Assembly: GCA_937889645.1 (NCBI GenBank)
Contig: CALBZE010000076.1
Coordinates: forward strand, 1 to 12,173
Source of the DNA: an uncultured bacterium
GTDB lineage: Bacteria; Gemmatimonadota; Gemmatimonadetes; Longimicrobiales; RSA9
DNA: 12,173 bases
Direction of reading: 5' to 3'
The position numbers and the translations under genes are program-made. The stretch's first letter is position 1, and every line of letters starts with the position of its first letter. The notes below the pieces were generated by a model, which saw only the letters and a list, made by a program, of their open reading frames with translations, made no database searches and was not told the origin of the DNA. Below, piece by piece: positions 6,366-12,173 of this stretch.

Positions 6366-8447
6366 ATGACCACGTCAGGCGCATGGAGCCCGGCAGAGGA
6401 GCGGATCTTCACCGCGGTCGTCTCGGCGGCGACCGGTGAGCCGGCCGGCGACGACGTCGCCCGAGCAGTCGCGCCGTTTCTCGATCGTCTCTCCCGCGTC
6501 GACCGGCTCCGGCTCCGGGCGCTGCTGCTGGCGCTGGAGCACGCCGCCCCGCTCTTCCGCCTCCGCCCGGGCCGCTTCACCTCGCTCCCGCCCGCCGAAC
6601 GGGAGGCCTACCTGGCCTCCTGGGCCCGCAGCCCTCTCGCGCCGCTCCGCCAGGGCGCGGCGGTCCTCAAGGCGCTCGCCTCGCTCGCGTACTACGGCCG
6701 AGACGCGGCGTGGCCGGCCGTCGGGTACGACGGGCCGTGGCTGGGGCGCGTCGACGTGCCGGTGATCCGGGCGACGGCGCAGGAGCGCGCCGCCGTGGCG
6801 GTGATCCAGGCCACGGCGCAGGAGCGCGCCGCCGGGCGGATTGCACGCGCGTCGGCGGAAGCCACGCCGCCCCCGGATCGTCGGCGGCCCACCCCGACCG
6901 CGACCACGCCACCCGCAGCCCGCGCTGCGATCACCCTCGGCCGCGACGTCGCCTCTGACCTCCACCTCCGCGCCGGCGCGGTCGTGGTCGGGCTCGGGGC
7001 GGGCGGGTGCGCGGCGCTGGCGCGGCTCGCCGAGCTGGGCGTCGACGCGGTCGGGATCGAGGTCGGCGGCGCGCCGACGGCGGCGGAGTACACCCAGCGC
7101 GAGCTCGAAATGCTCCCGCTCCTCTACCACGACGCCGGGCTCCGCTCCACCGCGGACAAGGCGATCACGATCCTGCAGGGGCGCGGCGTCGGCGGCTCGA
7201 CGCTGCACAACACGGGGATGGTCTACCGCCCGCCCGAGGGGATCGTCGCCCGCTGGCGCGAGGAGCACGGGCTCGACCTGACCGACGACGAGGTCGAGCG
7301 CCATGTCGCAGACGTCCTCGATACTCTCGGCGCCGTCCCGATCCCGCCGGAGCGCGTCAACCCGAACAACGACGCCCTGCGCCGAGGCGCCGAGCGCCTC
7401 GGCTGGCGCTGGCGCACCCCGCACCACAACCGCATCGAGTGCTCGGGGTGCGGCTACTGCATGCTCGGCTGCGCCTACGACCGCAAGAACAACGCCGCGC
7501 TCACGTACGTCCCCCGCGCCATCGCCGCCGGCGCGCGGATCCTGGCCGACGCCGCGGTCGAGCGGATCGAGGGGCGACCCGGCGCCTGGCGGGTCGCCTG
7601 CGCGCTCCAGGATGCCGCAGGCCGTCCGACGGGGCGGCGTGCGGTGATCGAGGCGAAGGTCGTCCTCGTCGGCGCAGGCGCGCTCGAGACGCCGGCGCTC
7701 CTCCGGCGCAGCGGGCTCGGCAACCGCAGCGTCGGCCGCGGGCTGCGGCTGCACCCGACGGCGACGGTCCTGGCGCGTTTCCCCGACGACATCATCGCCT
7801 GGCGCGGGCTGCCGCAGTCGGTGCTCGTCGAGGAGTTCGCCACATTCTTCGACGACGGCCGCGGCGGCTTCCTCCTGGTCCCGAACCCCGCGACGTGGCC
7901 GTCGCTGGTCGGGACGCTCGTCCCTGCGATCGGCGCGGCGCACCGCGAAACCATGCGCGAGCTGCCGCGCCTCGCCTCCGCGTCCGTGCTGCTCCACGAC
8001 GAGGGCGCCGGCCGCGTCCGCGCCGGCCGTGACGGCCGCCCGCGCGCCGTCTATTGGCCCGACGCCGCCGACCGCCGCACGTTGCTCCGCGGGATCGGGG
8101 CGCTCGCCCGGCTCTACCTGGCCGCCGGCGCCGAGCGCGTCTACCTCCCGTTCGCCGACACGCCCCCCGTGACGGACGAGGCGTCGCTCGACGCGGCGCT
8201 CGCGGGTGCGCGGGTGCGCCGCTATGCGACGTCGCTCACCTCCGTGCACCCGCAGGGGACCTGCGCGCTCGGCGCCGACCCCGCCGCGAGCGCAACGGAC
8301 CCGCGCGGCGCCCTCCGCGGCGCGCCCGGCATCTTCGTATGCGACGCTTCGCTATTCCCGACGTCTGTCGGCGTCCCGCCGCAGGTCACGATCATGGCGC
8401 TCGCGGCCGCGGTCGCCGAGCGCGCGGCGGAGGAAGTGAGCCGCTGA
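6366..8447 (+). CDS. GMC-family (FAO-type) flavin oxidoreductase
   Basis: The 693-residue product is an FAD-dependent GMC oxidoreductase of the group related to long-chain alcohol oxidases. A helical N-terminal domain (about 8-128) recalls the extra domain of FAO proteins. A disordered Ala/Pro/Arg linker follows (about 129-190) with a 13-residue tandem duplication. The flavin domain starts with AVVVGLGAGGC (205-215), with acidic Glu232 ending the second strand, then GRGVGGSTLHNTG (272-284). A cysteine cluster, CSGCGYCMLGC (359-369), has C-x2-C-x2-C-x3-C spacing. The C-terminus holds VHPQGTCALG (627-636, presumed catalytic His628) and VCDASLFPTSVGVPPQVTIM (658-677). The Asn/His usually found near the last motif appears to be Pro (671-672). 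I chose the ATG at 6366; a TTG at 6357 is in frame. No signal peptide is seen, so cytoplasmic; substrate unknown, probably an alcohol or sugar. Confidence 0.88.
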   Translation: MTTSGAWSPAEERIFTAVVSAATGEPAGDDVARAVAPFLDRLSRVDRLRLRALLLALEHAAPLFRLRPGRFTSLPPAEREAYLASWARSPLAPLRQGAAVLKALASLAYYGRDAAWPAVGYDGPWLGRVDVPVIRATAQERAAVAVIQATAQERAAGRIARASAEATPPPDRRRPTPTATTPPAARAAITLGRDVASDLHLRAGAVVVGLGAGGCAALARLAELGVDAVGIEVGGAPTAAEYTQRELEMLPLLYHDAGLRSTADKAITILQGRGVGGSTLHNTGMVYRPPEGIVARWREEHGLDLTDDEVERHVADVLDTLGAVPIPPERVNPNNDALRRGAERLGWRWRTPHHNRIECSGCGYCMLGCAYDRKNNAALTYVPRAIAAGARILADAAVERIEGRPGAWRVACALQDAAGRPTGRRAVIEAKVVLVGAGALETPALLRRSGLGNRSVGRGLRLHPTATVLARFPDDIIAWRGLPQSVLVEEFATFFDDGRGGFLLVPNPATWPSLVGTLVPAIGAAHRETMRELPRLASASVLLHDEGAGRVRAGRDGRPRAVYWPDAADRRTLLRGIGALARLYLAAGAERVYLPFADTPPVTDEASLDAALAGARVRRYATSLTSVHPQGTCALGADPAASATDPRGALRGAPGIFVCDASLFPTSVGVPPQVTIMALAAAVAERAAEEVSR
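6762..6839 (+). repeat. Two-copy 39-bp tandem repeat inside the GMC gene
   Basis: Copy one (6762-6800) and copy two (6801-6839) keep frame and encode VIRATAQERAAVA and VIQATAQERAAGR. Differences are few. The repeat sits in the linker between the helical N-terminal domain and the FAD domain, where length change should be tolerated. Confidence 0.8.
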
Positions 8448-8470
8448 CGCGGAGGAGGTGAGCCGATGAT
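8427..8470 (+). repeat. 22-bp imperfect tandem duplication spanning the GMC stop and the next gene's start
   Basis: GCGGAGGAAGTGAGCCG at 8427-8443 recurs as GCGGAGGAGGTGAGCCG at 8449-8465; over the full 22-base units 19 positions match. The GMC stop (TGA, 8445-8447) in copy one lines up with the ATG start in copy two. Copy two supplies the Shine-Dalgarno AGGAGGT (8453-8459), 6 nt ahead of the downstream ATG. Confidence 0.75.
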
Positions 8471-9653
8471 GGAATCCGCCCGATACAGCGACGAACAGAC
8501 GTGCGCGCTCTTCCGTCGCTACCCCGGCGCCGCGCGTCGCCTGCCGTGGCTCCCGCTAGCCACGCTCCCGACGCCGGTCGAGCCGCTCGCGCTCGACGTC
8601 GCCGGCGTCGATGGCGTGCGCCTCTGGATCAAGCGCGACGACCAGTCGGGGCTGCCGTACGGCGGCAACAAGGTCCGCAAGCTGGAGTTCCTCCTCGCGC
8701 ACGCCCGGGCGCTCGGCGCGACGCGGCTCGTCACGGCCGGCGCGACCGGCTCGCACCACGCGCTCGCGACGACCGTCTACGGCCGCCAACTCGGGTTCGA
8801 CGTTACGCTCTGCCTCTTCCCCCAGCCGCTTACCGACCACGTGCGGCGCGTCCTGCTCCTCGACCACGCGCTCGGCGCGGAGCTGCGCTGGACGCCGAGG
8901 ATGGAGACGATCCCGCTCGCGCTCTTCCGGGCGCGCCATGCCTACCGGAAGGAGCGCATCTTCGTCGTCGCGCCGGGCGGGTCCGACCCTATCGGCACGC
9001 TTGGATACGTCAGCGCGGGGCTCGAGCTGGCGGAGCAGATCGAGGCGGGCGAGGCGCCCCGGGTGGAGGAGGTGTGGGTGGCCGGCGGGACGCTCGGGAC
9101 CGCCGCCGGGCTGGCCGTCGCCTTCGCGCTCGCCGGCCTCGAGACCCGCGTCCGCGCCGTCCGCATCACGAGCCGCCTGGTCGCGAATCGGCGCGCGCTC
9201 CGCCGACTGGTCGCCGGGACGGTCCGACTGTTGCATGCCGCCGGGGTCCCCGCGCCGCCGCCGCAGGCCGCGATCGGCCGCGTCCGGCTCAGCCACGAGC
9301 AGCTCGGCGACGGGTACGGCCGGCCGACGCCGCAGGCGCGCGACGCCGCCGAGACGTTCGCCGCGGCCGGGGTCGTGCTGGACCAGACCTACACCGCCAA
9401 GGCCGCGGCCGATTTCCTCGCCGCGGCCGCGCGGCCGGGCTCGGGAGCGCACCTCTTCTGGCACACCCTGAGCGGCGTCGAGCCGGACGCGCCGAACGAT
9501 CCTGATGCGCCCGACGCGCTCGATGCGCCGGACGCACCCGATGCGCCGGACGCGCCCGATGCACCCGACGCGCCGAGGTCCTCCGGCGCGTCCGACGGCG
9601 CAGGGATCGAAGCGCTCCCCGGCCCGTTCCGCCGCTACCTCGGCGCGACCTGA
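8466..9653 (+). CDS. PLP-dependent enzyme, ACC deaminase/D-cysteine desulfhydrase family
   Basis: The 395-residue product is a fold-type II PLP enzyme of the family that includes 1-aminocyclopropane-1-carboxylate deaminase and D-cysteine desulfhydrase. The N-terminal TPVEPL and LWIKRDDQSGLPYGGNKVRK (53-72) carry Lys69, the expected Schiff-base lysine. GATGSHHALATTVYG (92-106) replaces the family's common SN(H/Q) core with SHH. VAGGTLGTAAGL (205-216) is the phosphate-binding loop, and YTAKAAADFL with LFWHTLSG (330-337) is the usual C-terminal active-site segment. Residues 341-370 are an Asp-Ala-Pro repeat not expected in the family, followed by a conserved-looking end (LPGPFRRYLG). The start has a strong SD; ATG 8469 is an equal alternative. 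It lies 18 nt after the GMC stop, so the two are probably co-transcribed. The natural substrate cannot be told. Confidence 0.83.
   Translation: MMESARYSDEQTCALFRRYPGAARRLPWLPLATLPTPVEPLALDVAGVDGVRLWIKRDDQSGLPYGGNKVRKLEFLLAHARALGATRLVTAGATGSHHALATTVYGRQLGFDVTLCLFPQPLTDHVRRVLLLDHALGAELRWTPRMETIPLALFRARHAYRKERIFVVAPGGSDPIGTLGYVSAGLELAEQIEAGEAPRVEEVWVAGGTLGTAAGLAVAFALAGLETRVRAVRITSRLVANRRALRRLVAGTVRLLHAAGVPAPPPQAAIGRVRLSHEQLGDGYGRPTPQARDAAETFAAAGVVLDQTYTAKAAADFLAAAARPGSGAHLFWHTLSGVEPDAPNDPDAPDALDAPDAPDAPDAPDAPDAPRSSGASDGAGIEALPGPFRRYLGAT
9504..9575 (+). repeat. Four 18-bp tandem units encoding (DAPDAP)n in the PLP enzyme
   Basis: Units at 9504-9521, 9522-9539, 9540-9557 and 9558-9575 each read Asp-Ala-Pro twice (the first ends in Leu). 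The Asp codons alternate GAT/GAC in strict order, so the repeat grew by 18-bp rather than 9-bp steps. A degenerate earlier part (DAPNDP) starts at 9486. Confidence 0.85.
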
Positions 9654-9672
9654 GCGCCGCGGGCCGTCGGCC

Positions 9673-9695
9673 GCCCGGCCGGACACCGGCCGGGC
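9673..9695. repeat. Perfect 10-bp hairpin between the PLP-enzyme and peptidase genes
   Basis: GCCCGGCCGG (9673-9682) pairs exactly with CCGGCCGGGC (9686-9695) around an ACA loop, about 20 nt after the PLP-enzyme stop. It is very stable but lacks a T-run on the plus strand (CCGAGC follows), so it may be a T-less terminator, a processing site or a stabiliser. The rest of the 96-nt gap holds only the peptidase ribosome binding site (GGAG at 9740-9743). Confidence 0.6.
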
Positions 9696-9749
9696 CCGAG
9701 CACCATCGCTGCGACGTTGCACCGGACCATGCATTCCCTGGAGCGAACC

Positions 9750-11978
9750 ATGATCCGCGCACTCGAATCCAACCGCCGTGCCGCCTTCGCGGCACTCGTG
9801 ATCGCCCCGGCATTCGCGCTGCTCGCCGCGTGCGGCGGCCGCGCCGAGCCCGAACGCCCCGCGCCCGCAGCGGCCGAGCGCGTCGAGGACCCGCTCCAGC
9901 CGTCCGAGGCCGCGCTCCGGACCGCCGACCGCGTCACGCTGACCGGCCTCGAGCTCGGCACGATGTGGACGTTCGAGAACCCGCCCCTCGAGTACTGGCG
10001 GCGGACCTACGGCTTCGAGGCGACGCCCGAGTGGCTCGAGCGCGTCCGACTCGCCTCCGTCCGCTTCGGCGAGATCTGCTCCGCTTCCTTCGTCTCGCCC
10101 GACGGGCTCGTGATGACCAACCACCACTGCGCCCGCGACTGCATCGAAGCGGTCTCGACCGACCAGAACGACTACATCGTCGAGGGCTACTACGCCCCGA
10201 CCCGCGACCGCGAACTGACCTGCCCCGGCCTCTTCCTCGACCAGCTCGTCCGGATCGACGACGTGACCCAGCGCGTCCAGGCCGCGACCGCCGGGAAGGA
10301 TGCGGTCGCCGCGGCGCGCGCGAGGGAGGAGGTGACGCAGGCGATCACCGCGGAATGCGAGCAGGCGACGGGGCTCCAGTGCCAGGTCGTCCCGCTCTTC
10401 CACGGCGGCCAGTACCGCCTCTATCAGTACCGCCGCTACCAGCCCGTCAAGCTCGTCTTCGCGCCCGAACTGCAGGCCGGCTACTACGGCGGCGACCCGG
10501 ACAACTTCACCTACCCGCGCTACGCGCTCGACGTCGCCTTCGTCCGCGCCTACGAGCCGGACGGCAACACGCCCGTCCGCACGCCGAACTACTTCGAGTG
10601 GGACGCCGACGGGGCACGCGAGGGCGAGCTGGTCTTCATTACCGGCAACCCCGGCTCGACCAGCCGCCAGATCACCGTCTCGCAGCTCATGTACGAGCAG
10701 CAGTTCCGCCACCCCTTCCTGATCCAGTACCTCGAGGGGCAGCGCGACTTCCTGCGCTGGGTCGCGTCGCAGGGGCCGGAGGCCGAGCGCCAGGTCCGCG
10801 ACCAGCTCTTCGGTATCGAGAACAGCATCAAGGCCTACTCCGGCCAGTATGCGGGCCTGCGCGACACCACGCTGGTAGGCACCAAGATCCGGTGGGAGCG
10901 CGAGTTCCGCGGCCGCGTCCAGGGCGACGCCTCGCTCCGTAGCCAGTACGGCGACGTCTGGGACGAGATGGCCGACGTCCAGCGCGAGAAGCTCTACGTC
11001 GCCCCGCGCCTCAACATCAACAACTGGGAATTCCTCGGCGACCCGTACTCCCAGCTCGCCGGCACCCTCGTCCGCTACATCCGCGAGATGGCCCGCCCCG
11101 AGGCCGAGCGCCTCGAGGGGTTCCGCCCACAGGAGGTCGGGCCCACCGAGCAGCTCCTCCGCCGGCCCACGCCGGTGAACGCCGAGATCGGGGCGCGCAC
11201 GCTCGCGATCCGTATCGACCTGGCCCGCCGCTGGCTGCCGCCCGACGACCCGTTCATCCGGCTCGCGTTCCAGGACGGCGAGACGCCGCTCCAGGCCGCC
11301 CAGCGCCTGGTCCGCACCACCCGCGTCGCCGACGTGCAGTTCCGCGAGTCGCTCATCCAGGGCGGCACCGCCGCGCTCGACGCGAGCGACGACCCGATGA
11401 TCCGCCTCGCGCGCCACATGGACGACCAGCGCCGTCGCCTGCAACCCCGCATGCAGGCGCTGAACGACGAGCAGGCCGTCCTCCAGGAGCGCCTGGCCCG
11501 CGCACTCTTCGCCGTCTACGGCACCCAGCTCCCGCCCGACGCGACCTTCACACTCCGCATCAGCGACGGCGTCGTGCGACGTTACCCGTACAACGGCACC
11601 GTCGCCCCGCCGCACACGACGTTCTACGGACTGTTCGACCGCGCCGCGAGCTTCAACAACGCGGAGCCGTGGACCGTCCCGCAATCGTTCGCCCGCCGCC
11701 GGGAGCACATCGAAATGGACACGCCGATCAACTTCGTGACGACGAACGACATCACCGGCGGCAACAGCGGCTCCCCCATGATCGACCGCGACGCGCGGGT
11801 GGTCGGCGTCGCGTTCGACAGCAACATCGAGGGGCTGCCCAACGAGTTCCTCTTCCGCACCGACACCGGCGCCCGCGCGGTCGGGGTGCATTCCGCCGGG
11901 ATCCTCATGGCGCTGCGGCAGATCTATCAGGCGGAGGCGCTGGTGAGGGAGCTGACGGGCAGAGGTGGCAGGCGCTAG
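9750..11978 (+). CDS. S46-family dipeptidyl-peptidase (DPP7/DPP11-like), predicted lipoprotein
   Basis: The 742-residue product is a peptidase of family S46, chymotrypsin-fold exopeptidases that release dipeptides from the N-terminus of oligopeptides in the periplasm. Residues 1-28 are a lipoprotein signal ending LLAAC (Cys28). Catalytic elements: SPDGLVMTNHHC (116-127, His126 by family alignment), GGDPDNFTYPRYALDVAFVR (247-266, presumed Asp261) and TNDITGGNSGSPMID (665-679, nucleophile Ser673). The central helical domain (about 330-590) caps the active site. Eighteen residues after Ser673 is Ser691 (FDSNIEG); Porphyromonas gingivalis DPP11 has Arg673 here for Asp/Glu preference and DPP7 a Gly, so this enzyme should not be an acidic-residue DPP11. 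I chose ATG 9750, since GGAG lies 6 nt upstream and the signal sequence then begins normally; TTG 9717 and ATG 9729 also lie in frame. Length matches the family. Confidence 0.93.
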   Translation: MIRALESNRRAAFAALVIAPAFALLAACGGRAEPERPAPAAAERVEDPLQPSEAALRTADRVTLTGLELGTMWTFENPPLEYWRRTYGFEATPEWLERVRLASVRFGEICSASFVSPDGLVMTNHHCARDCIEAVSTDQNDYIVEGYYAPTRDRELTCPGLFLDQLVRIDDVTQRVQAATAGKDAVAAARAREEVTQAITAECEQATGLQCQVVPLFHGGQYRLYQYRRYQPVKLVFAPELQAGYYGGDPDNFTYPRYALDVAFVRAYEPDGNTPVRTPNYFEWDADGAREGELVFITGNPGSTSRQITVSQLMYEQQFRHPFLIQYLEGQRDFLRWVASQGPEAERQVRDQLFGIENSIKAYSGQYAGLRDTTLVGTKIRWEREFRGRVQGDASLRSQYGDVWDEMADVQREKLYVAPRLNINNWEFLGDPYSQLAGTLVRYIREMARPEAERLEGFRPQEVGPTEQLLRRPTPVNAEIGARTLAIRIDLARRWLPPDDPFIRLAFQDGETPLQAAQRLVRTTRVADVQFRESLIQGGTAALDASDDPMIRLARHMDDQRRRLQPRMQALNDEQAVLQERLARALFAVYGTQLPPDATFTLRISDGVVRRYPYNGTVAPPHTTFYGLFDRAASFNNAEPWTVPQSFARRREHIEMDTPINFVTTNDITGGNSGSPMIDRDARVVGVAFDSNIEGLPNEFLFRTDTGARAVGVHSAGILMALRQIYQAEALVRELTGRGGRR

Positions 11979-12011
11979 CCGCTCACCGGCACGGGCGCGA
12001 TGGCCGTTCCC

Positions 12012-12148
12012 AAGCGTGGGCGCACACCCCGGCGCTTAGGGCGGGGGCGGCGGGCGCGCCTTCGGCGCGCGGGCGCGGCCGGCCTTCGGCCGGCGGGGAC
12101 GGCCGCCGCTGACGCGGCGGCGGGAGGCGCCGAGCCTTCGGCCGGCGC
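12012..12148. repeat. Cluster of strong hairpins downstream of the peptidase gene
   Basis: This gene-free 3' region (11979 to the window end) contains several stem-loops. A weak one at 12012-12037 (AAGCG/CGCTT with an inner GGG/CCC) is followed by four strong ones: 12054-12070 (7 bp, TTC loop), 12078-12094 (7 bp, TTC loop), 12102-12121 (8 bp, TGAC loop) and 12127-12148 (9 bp with one bulged A, TTC loop). Three share the core GCCTTCGGC (12058, 12082, 12134) but have different outer stem sequences, each with its own matching partner strand. No T-run follows any of them. The array could end the peptidase transcript or be a family of intergenic palindromes. No protein-coding frame is supported. 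Confidence 0.7.
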
Positions 12149-12173
12149 GGGGGCGGCCGCCGCGGTGCTCGCC

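Noticed and set aside
6375..8249. A 624-codon minus-strand open frame antisense to the GMC gene.
   Set aside because: Same codon-phase artefact; the sense product has full GMC motifs.
9504..9575. Tandem repeats considered as a CRISPR-like array.
   Set aside because: The units are contiguous with no spacers, lie in frame in a gene and encode an Asp-Ala-Pro repeat.
9717..9749. A longer N-terminus for the peptidase from the TTG at 9717 or ATG at 9729.
   Set aside because: It would place 7-11 extra residues ahead of a normal lipoprotein signal, whereas the ATG at 9750 has GGAG at the right distance.
8556..11891. A minus-strand open frame of 1111 codons antisense to the PLP-enzyme and peptidase genes.
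   Set aside because: Both sense genes lie in the same phase and avoid TTA, CTA and TCA codons, which are the only sense codons that would give stops in this antisense frame. Its Arg/Ala/Asp/Glu/Val-rich, unstructured composition is typical of such shadows, while the sense genes have clear family motifs.
11669..12112. A 147-codon plus-strand open frame running past the peptidase stop.
   Set aside because: It overlaps the peptidase in another frame, and its non-overlapping part is the hairpin array; composition is that of a GC-rich shadow.

Overview
The window is a very GC-rich bacterial segment (roughly 70% G+C by eye) with ten genes, one cut by the left edge. A multi-gene alternative complex III (ACIII) locus, a DUF3341-type ActD subunit, an S46 dipeptidyl-peptidase lipoprotein and near-absence of TTA/CTA/TCA codons suit an aerobic, GC-rich, Gram-negative-type bacterium. 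Gemmatimonadota is my best guess; Rhodothermota or Acidobacteriota are possible. This is an inference from gene content, not from a marker gene.

Layout. (1) 1-3208, plus strand: the distal part of an ACIII operon, actC (5' end missing)-actD-actE-actF. These encode two NrfD/PsrC-like quinol-side membrane subunits, a small two-helix subunit and a membrane-anchored mono-heme cytochrome c. The operon closes with a strong hairpin terminator at 3231-3266; neither actG nor oxidase genes follow. (2) 3267-5598, minus strand: a convergent pair, a class V aminotransferase resembling the N-terminal sulfurase domain of Moco sulfurase, followed after 43 nt by a TrmJ/SpoU-family RNA 2'-O-methyltransferase. 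A minus-strand terminator candidate lies back to back with the act terminator. (3) 5599-5804: a divergent intergenic region with a promoter candidate for each side. (4) 5805-11978, plus strand: a small secreted hypothetical protein; a GMC (FAO-type) flavin oxidoreductase with a ferredoxin-like Cys cluster; a PLP-dependent enzyme of the ACC deaminase/D-cysteine desulfhydrase family carrying an Asp-Ala-Pro repeat; and an S46 serine peptidase lipoprotein. (5) 11979-12173: non-coding sequence with a cluster of strong hairpins, three sharing the core GCCTTCGGC.

How the genes work together. The act genes build one complex that oxidises membrane quinol and passes electrons to cytochrome c or directly to an oxidase. 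The other genes look like ordinary metabolism, RNA modification and periplasmic peptide degradation, with no evident shared pathway. The GMC and PLP genes are probably co-transcribed (18 nt gap, strong ribosome binding site).

I did not find a convincing undescribed multi-gene system. The points most worth a second look are local: the 3' hairpin cluster, the GMC Cys cluster and altered active-site motif, the 22-bp duplication that forms the GMC/PLP gene junction, the Asp-Ala-Pro repeat, the palindrome abutting the GMC start, and the Ser at the substrate-specificity position of the S46 peptidase. There are no tRNA or rRNA genes, CRISPR arrays or insertion sequences that I can see, and no gene-free stretch longer than about 210 bases.
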